DNA of 64,000 nt from JAXMCI01 sp046349435 (GTDB lineage Bacteria > Pseudomonadota > Alphaproteobacteria > Dongiales > Dongiaceae): NCBI GenBank assembly GCA_046349435.1, contig JAXMCI010000018.1, forward strand, positions 83,396 through 147,395. The letters are read 5' to 3'. The position numbers and the translations under genes are program-made. Shown here piece by piece: positions 55,546-64,000 of the stretch; positions within the stretch are counted from its first letter, which is position 1; each line of letters starts with the position of its first letter. The notes under the pieces are model-generated. The model searched no databases. It was not told the DNA's origin and was given only the letters and a program-made list of their open reading frames with translations.

Positions 55546-55821
55546 ATGCGGAACGACACCAAGGCCGCCTGCCTGACGCGGCTCAACCGGATCGAGGGCC
55601 AGGTCCGCGGCATCGGCCGGATGATCGGCGAGGACCGCTACTGCATCGACGTGCTGACCCAGATCGCCGCGGCCCGCGCCGCGCTGCGCCGGGTCGAGGA
55701 CGAGGTGCTGCGCGACCATGTCGCCCACTGCGTCGAGCACGCCATCGCCAGCGGCGACGCCGAGGACCAGCGCCGCAAGGTCGCCGAGCTGATGGACGTC
55801 TTCACCCGCACCGACCGCTAG
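55546..55821 (+). CDS. csoR: CsoR-type copper-sensing transcriptional repressor
   Basis: 91 aa, all helical (DUF156): LTRLNRIEGQVRGIGRMI, the Cys of RYCIDVLTQIAA, and LRDHVAHCVEHAI with the His and second Cys. The Cys-His-Cys set fits Cu(I)-sensing CsoR rather than RcnR. ATG 55546 is preferred: ATG 55537 lies inside the -10 box, and the predicted transcript begins at about 55545, so csoR is probably leaderless. Represses copA and itself until Cu(I) binds. Confidence 0.92.
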   Translation: MRNDTKAACLTRLNRIEGQVRGIGRMIGEDRYCIDVLTQIAAARAALRRVEDEVLRDHVAHCVEHAIASGDAEDQRRKVAELMDVFTRTDR

Positions 55822-55830
55822 GGGACCCGC

Positions 55831-56469
55831 ATGCATCGCCGTCCGCTCGCCGCCCTGCCTGCGCTGCTGCTGCTGCTGCTCGGCGCCGCCTCCCTCGCCC
55901 TGGCGCAGGACCAGGACCAGGGCGGCATGCAGCACCACCACATGATGCCGGGCACGGACATGCCGGGCATGGACATGCAGGGCATCGACATGCAGGGCAT
56001 CGACATGCAGGGCGGGGCGGGCCCGCTGCCGACCCTGCCCGGCCAGGACGCCTTCGCGGCGATCCAGGAGATCGTGCGCCTCCTCGGGACCGACCCCGCC
56101 ACCGACTGGTCCAAGGTGAACCTCGCGGCGCTGCGCGAGCACCTGATCGACATGAACGAGGTGACGCTGCACGCCGCCGTGGCCGACCGGCCGGTCGAGG
56201 GCGGGGTGACCGCGCTGGTCACCGGCAGCGGCCGCACGCTGGAGGCGATCCGGCGCATGGTCCCGGCGCAGGCCCGCCAGCTCGGCCAGGTGCCGGGCTG
56301 GCATGCCGAGGCCGTGCCGCTGCCCGACGGCATGCAGCTCACCGTGCGCGCCGACGATCCGCGCGAGGTCGCCCATCTCCGCGGCCTCGGCTTCATCGGC
56401 CTCCTGGTCACCGGCTCGCACCACCAGGCCCACCACCTCGCCCTGGCCAGGGGCGAGCCGATGCCGTAG
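55831..56469 (+). CDS. Secreted Met/His-rich protein of the copper locus
   Basis: 212 aa. Sec signal (LPALLLLLLGAASLALAQD). The mature N-terminus is rich in Met and His: MQHHHMMPGTDMPGMDM, with MDMQGI-type units repeated about three times. A structured domain follows (AAIQEIVRLLGTDPATDW, EAIRRMVPAQARQLGQV) ending GSHHQAHHLALARGE. I do not recognise the family. It lies 9 nt after csoR, so it is copper-regulated and probably binds copper in the periplasm (inference). Confidence 0.75.
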   Translation: MHRRPLAALPALLLLLLGAASLALAQDQDQGGMQHHHMMPGTDMPGMDMQGIDMQGIDMQGGAGPLPTLPGQDAFAAIQEIVRLLGTDPATDWSKVNLAALREHLIDMNEVTLHAAVADRPVEGGVTALVTGSGRTLEAIRRMVPAQARQLGQVPGWHAEAVPLPDGMQLTVRADDPREVAHLRGLGFIGLLVTGSHHQAHHLALARGEPMP

Positions 56470-56510
56470 GCCCGGCCACAGGGTCACCGCGCGGCCGCCG
56501 CACGCTGGAT

Positions 56511-56529
56511 GGCCGGCTCGAGGCCGGCC
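56511..56529 (+). terminator. Hairpin after the csoR operon
   Basis: GGCCGGC-TCGAG-GCCGGCC, a perfect 7-bp stem 42 nt after the Met/His-rich gene. No U-tract. Candidate terminator. Confidence 0.4.
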
Positions 56530-56657
56530 CCGCCAGGGAGGAGCGTGCGCCTTCCAGGCCAATCTAGGAACAGACTCCGCAAGTCCCGACCACAGCGGCC
56601 CCTTTCGCCCGGGCGCGGAACCGGCCATATGACGATCCCGACGGATGGAGATGCCGA

Positions 56658-57347
56658 ATGGCCGAGCTTGTCCTCACCACCTTCGACTGGGTCCCCGAGC
56701 TGCCGCGCGGCTTCGTGCGCGACCTGCGCGTGCGCTGGGCGCTGGAGGAAGCCCGGCTGCCCTACCGCGTCGCCAGCACGCCGTTCCACGACCGGGGCCC
56801 GGAGCATCTCGCGCACCAGCCCTTCGGCCAGGTGCCGTGGCTGACCGACGGCGACCTCTCGATCTTCGAGAGCGGCGCCATCCTGCTGCATCTCGGCCAG
56901 CGCAGCGACGCCCTGCTGCCGGCCGATCCACGCCGGCGCAGCGAAGCCGTGGAGTGGCTGTTCGCGGCCCTCAACTCGGTCGAGATGGCGAGCCTGCCCT
57001 GGGCGCTGGCCAGGTTCTCCGGCGACGCCGGCGACACGCCGGGCTGGAAGCGGCTCGACGACTTCATCAAGCTGCGGCTGCGACGCCTCGAACCGGTCCT
57101 CGGGGGACGCGAATGGCTGGCCGGCAGCTTTTCCGTCGCCGACATCGCGATGGCGGACGTGCTGCGCCTCGTCGAGCGCTTCGACGGCTTGGCCGCATCC
57201 CCCGCCTGCCGCGGCTACGTCGCGCGCGCCACCGCCCGCCCGTCCCTCGTCAAGGCCCACGCCGACCAGATGGCGCACTTTGCGGCAGCAGACCGGGCGG
57301 CAGCAGACCGGGCCGCGGCCGACCGGGCCGCGCCGGCGCGCGCGTAG
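56658..57347 (+). CDS. Glutathione S-transferase-like protein
   Basis: 229 aa. N-terminal thioredoxin-like half (RWALEEARLPYRVASTPF, FGQVPWLTDGDLSIFESGAIL with the cis-Pro and the Glu-Ser glutathione-binding pair) and a helical half with LAGSFSVADIAMADVLRL. The C-terminus carries three AADRA-type units (an AT-poor 15-bp repeat), unusual for GSTs. GGAG about 9 nt before ATG 56658. Unrelated in sequence detail to the GST at 24494. Substrate unknown. Confidence 0.85.
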   Translation: MAELVLTTFDWVPELPRGFVRDLRVRWALEEARLPYRVASTPFHDRGPEHLAHQPFGQVPWLTDGDLSIFESGAILLHLGQRSDALLPADPRRRSEAVEWLFAALNSVEMASLPWALARFSGDAGDTPGWKRLDDFIKLRLRRLEPVLGGREWLAGSFSVADIAMADVLRLVERFDGLAASPACRGYVARATARPSLVKAHADQMAHFAAADRAAADRAAADRAAPARA

Positions 57348-57362
57348 CGGCCGCGGCCCGGC

Positions 57363-58370
57363 TCATGCGGCGAGGCACTCCAGCAGGTTGACGCCGATCG
57401 GGGTGGGCAGCGAGCGCCCGAGCGCCAGCCCGGCGCGGCGCAGCAGCGCCCGGTACTCGGCCTCGGTCCGCTCGCGGCCGCCGTCGGTCAGCGCCAGCAT
57501 GTTGAGATCCATGAAGTGCGCCATGTGCGGCCCCGGGCCCTCCGGCACGATGTGCTCCATGACCAGCACCCGGCCGCCGGGCGCCATGGCACGGCGGCAC
57601 TGCTCGAGCAGCGTCGCGCAGCGCGCGTCGTCCCAGTCGTGCAGGATGAACTTGAGGACATAGGCGTCGCCGCCCGCCGGCACCGCGGTGAAGAAGTCGC
57701 CGCCGACGACGCTGCAGCGCTCCGCGACGCCGGCCAGCACCGGGCCGGCATGGGCCACCACCTTGGGCAGGTCGAGCAGGATGCCCCGCATCGCCGGATG
57801 GGCGGCGAGCACGCCGGCCAGCAGCGCCCCGCGGCTGCCGCCGACATCGACCAGCAGCCCGATGCCGGCGAAGTCGTAGACGGCCAGCAACGCCGCCACC
57901 GAGGCCGCCGTCTGCCCGGTCATGTAGCGCTCGAAGATGGCCGCGCTGTCGGCATCCTGCTGCAGCAGCTCGAACAGCGGCTTGCCGAAGGCCGCCTCGA
58001 CGCCGGAGCGGCCGCTGCGCAGCGCCGCGAGGTAGCCGCCCCAGCCGGCCCAGCTGAGCGGCGCGCCGGAAAAGGCGGCGCGCGGCGCCAGCGAGCCCGC
58101 CACGTCGGAGCGCAGCCAGCGGGACCGCTCGTTGAGCGCGAAGCTGCCATCGGCCCGCGCCTCGAGCACGCCCTCGCTGGCCAGGTAGCGCAGCGTGCGG
58201 GCGAGGAAGACCGCGTCGACGCCGACCTCGCCGGCCAGCTCCTCGGCCCGGCGCGGCCCCTGCGCCAGCCGGTCGGGGAGGCCGAGCCGGGTCACCGCCG
58301 AGACCGCGGCGGTCACCGCGAAGCCGCAGATCTGACGCCGCATCTCCTCGAAGCCGATCGCGTCGCTCAT
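57363..58370 (-). CDS. SAM-dependent O-methyltransferase (caffeate/hydroxyneurosporene type)
   Basis: 335 aa. N-terminal winged-helix dimerisation domain (AVTRLGLPDRLAQGPRRAEE, VFLARTLRYLASEGVLEA), then a class I methyltransferase: LLVDVGGSRGALLAGVLAAHP (SAM-binding GGSRG), ILLDLPKVV, VLKFILHDWDDARC with the conserved His-Asp. This is the plant-COMT/CrtF-like family that methylates hydroxyl groups of aromatic or polyketide-type compounds. It lies 31 nt after the FAD oxidase gene on the same strand. Confidence 0.85.
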   Translation of the reverse strand: MSDAIGFEEMRRQICGFAVTAAVSAVTRLGLPDRLAQGPRRAEELAGEVGVDAVFLARTLRYLASEGVLEARADGSFALNERSRWLRSDVAGSLAPRAAFSGAPLSWAGWGGYLAALRSGRSGVEAAFGKPLFELLQQDADSAAIFERYMTGQTAASVAALLAVYDFAGIGLLVDVGGSRGALLAGVLAAHPAMRGILLDLPKVVAHAGPVLAGVAERCSVVGGDFFTAVPAGGDAYVLKFILHDWDDARCATLLEQCRRAMAPGGRVLVMEHIVPEGPGPHMAHFMDLNMLALTDGGRERTEAEYRALLRRAGLALGRSLPTPIGVNLLECLAA

Positions 58371-58401
58371 GTCCCCTTGGGCTCCCTGGTCGGTGATCCG
58401 T

Positions 58402-59733
58402 TTACCCGGCGAGACGCCGCAGCAGCAGCCGGGCGGCGCCGCGGCCGCTGGCGCAGGCGCCGCCGGTGTGCGACTGCGACAGGTAGTCGCCGCAAAGGAC
58501 GATGCGGCCCTCGGCCGCCGCCTGCTGCTCGAGGAACGCGGCCAGCCCGGTCGCATAGCCGGGATACCATTCCGGCAGCATCGCGTCCCACCATTGCTCG
58601 GCGATCGCCGCGACGTCGTCGTCGATGGCCGGGTGGAACGCCCGGATCTGCGGCCTGATGTAGGGATCCAGTCTGGCCTGCCCGCCCTCGGCGGCGACCC
58701 GCTCCGACATGAAGGGGGCGAGCTCGGCCTGGATCACCGCCGGCTGGCGGTGGCCGGGCGGCACGAAGCGGTCGCCGCGGCTGACATGGTAGAGCGAGAC
58801 GGTCGAGGGATGGCCGCGGGCCAGCCACAGCCGCGTCTCCTCGACCTCGCGGTGGCGCAGCCCGTAATAGACCCGGGCGCCCCGGCTGTAGCGCACGGTG
58901 GCGAGGAAGGCCCGCGTCTCGGGGTCGAGCCCGCCGACCAGCCCGGCGACGGCGACGCCGGGCACCGCCACGACCGCCTGGTCGGCGGTCACCGTGGCGA
59001 TGCCGTCGGGCCCCGCCACCGCCAGCCGCACCCCCTGCGCGATCTCCCCGACCTCGGCGACGCGGCAGCCCAGCCGGACGTCGAGCCGCGAGGCCAGCGT
59101 GCGCGTCAGGTGCCCGATGCCCTGCCGGAAGGTGTACTCGGTGCCGGTCACCACATGGCCCATCAGCGACAGCAGGTAGGCCCGGCTGATCGCCTCCGGC
59201 TCCCAGTGCCAGGGGGCGCGGAAATAGGGCTCGACATAGGTCTCGAGGAACTCCGGCGTCACCCGCCGCGCGACGTAGTCGGCGACGGTCTCGTCGTCGT
59301 AGCGCGCCGCGGTGTGCATCAGGCACGGGTCGGTGGTGAGGCCGGCGGCGATCATCTCCGGCAGCAGCGCGGCGAGCTTCGCCTTGGTCTTGAGGCCTAG
59401 CGCCGGATGGCCGAGCAGGAAGGCCGGGTCGGGGGTGAGCCGCAGCTCGTAGCGGCGCTGGCCGTTGTCGACCTCGACCGCCGCCGCGGCGCCGAGGTCG
59501 TGCAGGTCGCCGCGGATCCCGAGGGCCTCGATCAGCGCCATCATCTCCTTGCTGAAGGAGAAGATGATCGAGGCGCCGGTATGGGTGCAGATGCCGTCGA
59601 CGATGCGGTCGGCCATGCGGCCGCCCGGCAGGTCGGAGGACTCCCAGACGGTGACCTTGTGCCCGGCCTGCTGCAGGTCCCAGGCGGCGGAGAGGCCGGC
59701 GATGCCGGCGCCGACGACCGCGATCTCGCTCAT
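58402..59733 (-). CDS. FAD-dependent amine oxidase / protoporphyrinogen-oxidase-like
   Basis: 443 aa. Dinucleotide-binding motif IAVVGAGIAGLSAAWDLQQAG, then VTVWESSDLPGGRM (the GG doublet of flavin amine oxidases). C-terminal motif IVLCGDYLSQSHTGGACASG closes the FAD site. It is close to the HemY/desaturase-like group that oxidises C-N or C-C bonds. Its ATG overlaps the acyl-CoA ligase stop (ATGA). Substrate unknown; the context suggests a small-molecule pathway with the ligase and methyltransferase. Confidence 0.82.
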   Translation of the reverse strand: MSEIAVVGAGIAGLSAAWDLQQAGHKVTVWESSDLPGGRMADRIVDGICTHTGASIIFSFSKEMMALIEALGIRGDLHDLGAAAAVEVDNGQRRYELRLTPDPAFLLGHPALGLKTKAKLAALLPEMIAAGLTTDPCLMHTAARYDDETVADYVARRVTPEFLETYVEPYFRAPWHWEPEAISRAYLLSLMGHVVTGTEYTFRQGIGHLTRTLASRLDVRLGCRVAEVGEIAQGVRLAVAGPDGIATVTADQAVVAVPGVAVAGLVGGLDPETRAFLATVRYSRGARVYYGLRHREVEETRLWLARGHPSTVSLYHVSRGDRFVPPGHRQPAVIQAELAPFMSERVAAEGGQARLDPYIRPQIRAFHPAIDDDVAAIAEQWWDAMLPEWYPGYATGLAAFLEQQAAAEGRIVLCGDYLSQSHTGGACASGRGAARLLLRRLAG

Positions 59734-61241
59734 GGCTCCAGCCGGTGCAGCTCGCGACGCAGGATCTTGCCCGTGCTGGTCTTCGGCAGGTCGGGGACGA
59801 GCTGCACGGACCGCGGCACCTTGTAGGGGGCGAGCGCGGCGCGGCAATGCGCCAGGATGGCCTCCTCGTCGGCCGCCGCGCCCGGCTTCAGCACGACATA
59901 GGCCTTGGCGACCTCGCCCTTGAGCGGATCCGGCCGCGCGCCGACCGCGACCATCGCCACTGCCGGATGGGCCGCCACCACCCGCTCGATCTCCGCCGGG
60001 TAGAGCTTGTTGCCGGCGCTGTTGATCATGTCCTTCTTGCGGTCGACGACGAAGATCCGGCCGGCCTCGTCCTGCCGGGCCAGGTCGCCGCTGTGCAGCC
60101 AGCCGTCCGGCTCGATCGCCTCGCGCGTCGCCTCGGGCCGGCCCCAGTAGCCCTGCATGACGATCGGGCCGCGCACCATCAGCTCGCCGACCTCGCCCGC
60201 AGGCAGCGTCCGGCCGGGGTCCTCGACCGCGGCGATGCGGGCCTGGCAATAGGGCAGCGCGATGCCGATCGAGCCCAGCACGCGCGGCCCGTAGGACGGG
60301 AAGGTGGTGCCGAGCCCGGCCAGCTCGGTCATGCCCCAGAGCTCGAGCAGCGGGCAGCCGAAGCGGCGCTCGACCTCTTCCATGGTGGCGACCGGCATGG
60401 TCTGGCCGCCGACCGTGCAGCGGGTCAGCGAGGCGAGCTCGGTGCGGCCGATCTCGGGATGGGCCAGCATGTACATGTACATGGTGGGCACGCCCTCGAA
60501 GAGGGTGGCGCGGTGCCGCGCGATGCTGGCCAGCACCTCGCCGGCGTCGAAGCGGGCATGCAGCACCAGGGTCATCCCGGCGAGCAGCGCCCCGTTGCAG
60601 ACGACGTTGCCGTAGACATGCGGGCAGGGCAGCGCCGAGACCACCGTGTCGGCGACGCTCTTGAGGTGCAGCTGCGCGGTCATCGCGACGTTGAGCAGCA
60701 CCGCGCGGTGCGACTGCATGGCGCCCTTGGGATGGCCTGTCGTGCCCGAGGTGTAGCCGATCGTCGAGAGCCGGTCGGGGTCGACCGGCACCGGGTCGAA
60801 GGCGGCCGGCGCCTCGGTCAGCGCGGCCATTGCCCGGGCGCCGTCGACCTCGGCCTCGCCGAAGGCGATCGCCGCCGCCGGCGCGGCGCCGGCGGCCCGC
60901 ACGGCCGCCAGCCGCTCCGGGCTGGCGATCAGCGCGCGGGCGCCGCAATCGGCCATGATGAAGGCGACTTCCGACGCGGTCAGCAGCGCGTTGACCGGGT
61001 TGATCACCGCGCCCATGCGCAGGGCGCCGTGATAGCCGGCCAGCCATTCCCAGCCGTTCGGCCCGTAGAGCGTGACGCGGTCGCCCGGCGCCACGCCCAT
61101 CTGGACCAGCGCCGCCGCGACGCCGGCCGCCCGCCGGTCGAGCGCGGCGAAGGAGAGGCTCCGCCCGTCGGCGATCAGCGCCGGCTTGTCGCCGAACCGC
61201 GCGGCGGCGCGCGGCAGCATCTCCCCCAGCGAAGCCAGCAT
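59730..61241 (-). CDS. Acyl-CoA synthetase / AMP-dependent ligase
   Basis: 503 aa ANL-family enzyme: P-loop-like TIGYTSGTTGHPKGAMQSH, ELWGMTELAGLG, the hinge HSGDLARQDEAGRIFVVDRKKDMI, and the C-terminal catalytic Lys in PKTSTGKILRREL. It activates a carboxylic acid with ATP and transfers it to CoA. First gene of the ligase-oxidase-methyltransferase operon. Substrate not predictable. Confidence 0.92.
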   Translation of the reverse strand: MLASLGEMLPRAAARFGDKPALIADGRSLSFAALDRRAAGVAAALVQMGVAPGDRVTLYGPNGWEWLAGYHGALRMGAVINPVNALLTASEVAFIMADCGARALIASPERLAAVRAAGAAPAAAIAFGEAEVDGARAMAALTEAPAAFDPVPVDPDRLSTIGYTSGTTGHPKGAMQSHRAVLLNVAMTAQLHLKSVADTVVSALPCPHVYGNVVCNGALLAGMTLVLHARFDAGEVLASIARHRATLFEGVPTMYMYMLAHPEIGRTELASLTRCTVGGQTMPVATMEEVERRFGCPLLELWGMTELAGLGTTFPSYGPRVLGSIGIALPYCQARIAAVEDPGRTLPAGEVGELMVRGPIVMQGYWGRPEATREAIEPDGWLHSGDLARQDEAGRIFVVDRKKDMINSAGNKLYPAEIERVVAAHPAVAMVAVGARPDPLKGEVAKAYVVLKPGAAADEEAILAHCRAALAPYKVPRSVQLVPDLPKTSTGKILRRELHRLEP

Positions 61242-61338
61242 GGCGCCCCGACCGCTCGTCTCCCCGCCGGCATTGCAATCGGCCGCCGCCTGCCTGTCAA
61301 TCGCGGGCTGTCAATCGCCGGGACGGAGGTCCCGCTCC

Positions 61339-62549
61339 ATGGCAGGCATCCCGCGCTACCGTCCCGACGTCCGTCCGGCCCTGCTCTCGGCCGGGTTCCG
61401 GCCCTTCTTTCTCGCCGCCGCGCTGTGGGCGATGGCCGCGGTGCCGCTCTGGCTGCTCGCCTATGACGGCGCCGTCGCCCTGCCGACCGGGCTGCCCCCG
61501 GCGCTCTGGCACCTGCACGCCATGGTCTTCGGCTTCGCCGGCGCCGCCGTCGCGGGCTACCTGCTCACCGTCATCCCCAACTGGACCGGGCGGATGCCGC
61601 TGCAGGGCGCGCCGCTCGCCGGGCTGGTGCTGCTCTGGGCGGCCGGCCGGATCGCCGTCCTGGTCTCAGGCCGCATCGGCGCGCCGGCCGCCGCGCTGCT
61701 CGACCTCGCCTTCCCCGTCCTCTTCCTGCTCGCCCTGGCCCGCGAGATCCTGGCCGGCCGCAACTGGCGCAACCTGCCGCCGCTGACGGCCCTCGCCCTG
61801 CTGCTCGCGGCCGACCTGATGATCCAGCTCGAGGCGCTGGACGTCGCCGACACCGCGTCCGCCGGCGGCCGGCTCGGGCTCGCCACGCTGCTCGGGCTGA
61901 TCGCGCTGGTCGGCGGCCGCATCGTCCCGAGCTTCACGCTCAGCTGGCTGCGCAAGGCCGACCCGCGGGCGACACTGCCGGCGACCCCGCGGCGCTCGAC
62001 CGCGCGCTGCTCGCCCTCACCCTGCTGGCGCTCGCCGCCTGGGTCGCCGCGCCGGCGGCGCCGGCCGCCGCCGCGGCGATGCTGGCCGGCGGTCTCGCCG
62101 CCGGGCTGCGGCTGGCGCGCTGGCAGGGCTGGCGCACCCGGCGCGAGCCGCTGCTGCTGGCGCTTCATCTCGGCCATGGCTGGCTCGCCGCCGGGCTGTT
62201 GCTGCTCGGCCTCGCTTCGCTCCGGCCGGCCCTGCCGCCGGCCCTCGCGCCGAGTGCCGCGCTGCATGCGCTGACCGTCGGCGCCATCGGCACGATGACC
62301 CTGGCGGTGATGGCCCGGGCCGCGCTCAGCCACACCGGACGACGGGTGGCGGGCGGGCCGGGCCATTGGGCGATGCTGGCGCTGGTCACGCTCGCGGCCG
62401 TGCTGCGCGTGCTCGCGCCGCTGGCCGGCGCACATGCGATGGCGGCGCTGACCGTGGCCGGGCTGGCCTGGAGCGGCGCCTTCGCCCTCTTCCTGCTGCG
62501 CCATGCCGGCATGCTGGTGCGGCCCCGCCGGCGCGGCCGGCCGGCCTGA
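61339..62549 (+). CDS. nnrS: NnrS family membrane protein, frameshifted
   Basis: About 403 aa, about twelve spans. First frame: SAGFRPFFLAAALWAM, HLHAMVFGFAGAAVAGYLL, NWTGRMPLQG, GGRIVPSFTLSWL, all NnrS hallmarks. After a CCCC run at 61985-61988 the frame changes; restoring one C continues AALDRALLALTLLALAAW and the second half ALTVGAIGTMTLAVMARAAL (conserved) follows. NnrS is a haem-copper membrane protein linked to nitric-oxide stress. GGACGGAGG lies 9 nt before ATG 61339. Confidence 0.85.
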
Positions 62550-62635
62550 GGAGCCGGCAGGGCGCCGCCGCGCCGACCCTATCCATCGTCCGGGCAGGTC
62601 CCTAAGCTGCCGGCCGGTCGGAAGGATGGCGCGGC

Positions 62636-63877
62636 ATGCAGGCGGGCGGGACGGCAGGGCGGGACACGGTCGAGACGGCGGCGTCCTGGCACATCGCGAT
62701 CGCCTCGGTGCTGGTCATGGCGGCCGGCTGGGGCGCGCCCTCGCTGATCGCCGTCGCGCTGAAGCCGATGGCCGCCGATCTCGGCACCTCGCGCTCGGTG
62801 CCGGCGCTGGCCGCCTCGCTGACCTATCTCGGCAGCGGCGTCGGCGGCATCGCCATGGGCTGGGCGGGCGACCGGTTCGGCGCGATGTGGCCGGCCCTGC
62901 TCGGCTCGGTGATGATCGGGCTCGGCGTCATCGTCGCCGGCGGCGGCGCCGTCTGGCAGCTCTATCTCGGCTTTGGCCTGCTGGTCGGCCTGCTCGGCGG
63001 CTCCGGCGTCTTCACGCCGCTGATGGCCAATGTCAGCCGCTGGTTCGACCGCCGCCGCGGCACCGCGCTGACCCTGGTGGCGAGCGGCCAGCCGCTCGCC
63101 GGCGCGATCTGGCCGCCGGTCTTCCGCTGGGGCATCAACCACCTCGGCTGGCAGGCCACCATGCTGTGGTACGGCGTCTTCGTGCTCCTGGCCCTGCCGC
63201 CGCTCTGCCTGCTGCTGCGGCGCCGCCCGCCGCCGCCGGTGGCCGCCGCCGAGGCGCGCGGCGGCGGCGCCTTCGGCCGCCGCGCGCCGGTCGCCGGGAC
63301 CACGGTCACCATGGCGACGCTGTGCGCCGCGATCGTCTGCTGCTGCATCCCGATGGCGATGCCGTCCGGCCATGTCGTGGCGCTGTGCAGCGACCTCGGC
63401 TTCGCCCCGGCGCGCGGCGCCGAGATGCTGTCGCTGCTGCTCGGCGGCGCCTTCGTCAGCCGCCTGCTGTGGGGCCGCGTCGCCGACCGGATCGGCGGGC
63501 TCCTCACCATCCTGGCGAGCTCGATGGCGCAGGTGGCGGTGCTCTCGCTCTTCGCCGTGGTCGACGGGCTGGTCGGGCTCTATCTGATCTCGGCCGCCTT
63601 CGGCCTGGCCTTCGGCGGGCTGATCCCGAGCTACGTGCTGGCGGTGCGCGACCTGTTCCCCGCCGGCCAGGCCGGCTGGCGCATCGGCACCGTGCTGCTG
63701 TTCGGCCTGATCGGCATGGCCACCGGCGCCTGGCTCGCCGGCTGGATCTTCGACCGCTTCGCCGAGTATCGCCCGGCCTTCCTGCTCGGCGTCGCCATCA
63801 ACCTCGTGAACCTCGCGCTGATCGGCGGCCTGCTCCTGCACCGGCGCGCCCGCGCGCTCGCCGCGCCGGCGGGGTGA
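62636..63877 (+). CDS. MFS transporter
   Basis: 413 aa, twelve spans. MFS loop motif 2-3 GWAGDRFGAMW (G-x3-D-R-x-G), and its repeat WGRVADRIGG in the second half. A basic central loop (LLLRRRPPPPVAA) separates the two six-helix bundles. It resembles the monocarboxylate/oxalate-formate type MFS proteins (ATGWGAP-like AAGWGAPSLIAVALKP at the first helix). Substrate unknown. It follows NnrS by 86 nt. Confidence 0.85.
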   Translation: MQAGGTAGRDTVETAASWHIAIASVLVMAAGWGAPSLIAVALKPMAADLGTSRSVPALAASLTYLGSGVGGIAMGWAGDRFGAMWPALLGSVMIGLGVIVAGGGAVWQLYLGFGLLVGLLGGSGVFTPLMANVSRWFDRRRGTALTLVASGQPLAGAIWPPVFRWGINHLGWQATMLWYGVFVLLALPPLCLLLRRRPPPPVAAAEARGGGAFGRRAPVAGTTVTMATLCAAIVCCCIPMAMPSGHVVALCSDLGFAPARGAEMLSLLLGGAFVSRLLWGRVADRIGGLLTILASSMAQVAVLSLFAVVDGLVGLYLISAAFGLAFGGLIPSYVLAVRDLFPAGQAGWRIGTVLLFGLIGMATGAWLAGWIFDRFAEYRPAFLLGVAINLVNLALIGGLLLHRRARALAAPAG

Positions 63878-64000
63878 GCCGGTGGCGATGCCGCAATCTG
63901 GCACGCGAAGCCGCGAAGCCCCCAAGAGACGGGTAGAAGAGATTGGCACGCCGAGGCGCCGAGGACGCCGAGCAGGGCGCGATCGCCAAGCCCGCGTCCC
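63878..64000. other. Window end without recognisable gene
   Basis: After the MFS stop, 123 bp include a less GC-rich stretch (63915-63950) and direct repeats of GCCGAGG type (AGGCGCCGAGGACGCCGAG around 63954-63972). No gene start is visible. Confidence 0.4.

Noticed and set aside
52599..56567. A 1322-aa plus-strand frame across the copper locus
   Set aside because: Arg/Gly/Ala/His-rich translation with no family match; it is the shadow of copA and its neighbours in GC-rich DNA.

Overview
The window is a GC-rich (about 70 % by eye) stretch of a bacterial chromosome, most probably an alphaproteobacterium of the Rhodospirillales type. This rests on the gene sets xerC-DUF484-fsa-priA, atpHAGDC and rlmH-gpmI-envC-ctpA-rppH, on a hopanoid/ceramide-type glycosyltransferase, and on many ABC importers and non-haem iron oxygenases. 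I see no rRNA, tRNA, CRISPR array, prophage or transposase.

Layout. 1-3.9 kb: housekeeping genes (xerC fragment, DUF484, transaldolase-like fsa, priA). 3.9-13.8 kb: an accessory metabolic island. One eight-gene minus-strand operon (2OG-Fe(II) oxygenase, desaturase-like hydroxylase, amino-acid-type ABC importer without ATPase, BisC-like molybdoenzyme, PhnZ-like HD protein, AhpD-like protein) faces a Rieske oxygenase across a large AT-rich dyad. 13.9-24.3 kb: D-aminoacylase-type amidohydrolase, SRPBCC protein, adenylate cyclase, a half-length CDF transporter, a His-tailed EamA transporter, a CLC channel, an HpnL/HpnI-like pair, and an unusual single protein joining an HxlR-type DNA-binding domain to a family-2 glycosyltransferase. 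24.5-31.6 kb: glutathione transferase, a dehydrogenase remnant, the F1 ATP synthase operon atpHAGDC and a ferritin-like protein. 31.7-37.6 kb: two paralogous OmpA-type lipoproteins flanking a PotBCD-like importer and a nucleoside hydrolase. 37.6-44.7 kb: cyclophilin, rppH, ctpA, envC, gpmI, a lipoprotein and rlmH. 44.8-50.1 kb: a partner-switching signalling set (STAS antagonist, CHASE2-PP2C phosphatase, RsbW-like kinase) with MBL, OmpA and FecR proteins. 50.2-56.5 kb: a copper-resistance locus (multicopper oxidase, Met-rich Spy-like protein, Cys-rich protein, CopA, CsoR, Met/His-rich protein) with a clear CsoR operator between two overlapping divergent promoters. 56.7-64 kb: a second GST, an O-methyltransferase/FAD oxidase/acyl-CoA ligase operon, NnrS and an MFS transporter.

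A caution on the sequence itself: at least nine genes, several of them essential (priA, gpmI), are split by single-base frameshifts. In six of these a one-base loss from a short G or C run restores the frame. This points to uncorrected homopolymer errors in the assembly rather than gene decay. I annotate these as single genes spanning the shift. The multicopper oxidase is additionally disrupted by a 75-bp insertion copied from its own 3' end.
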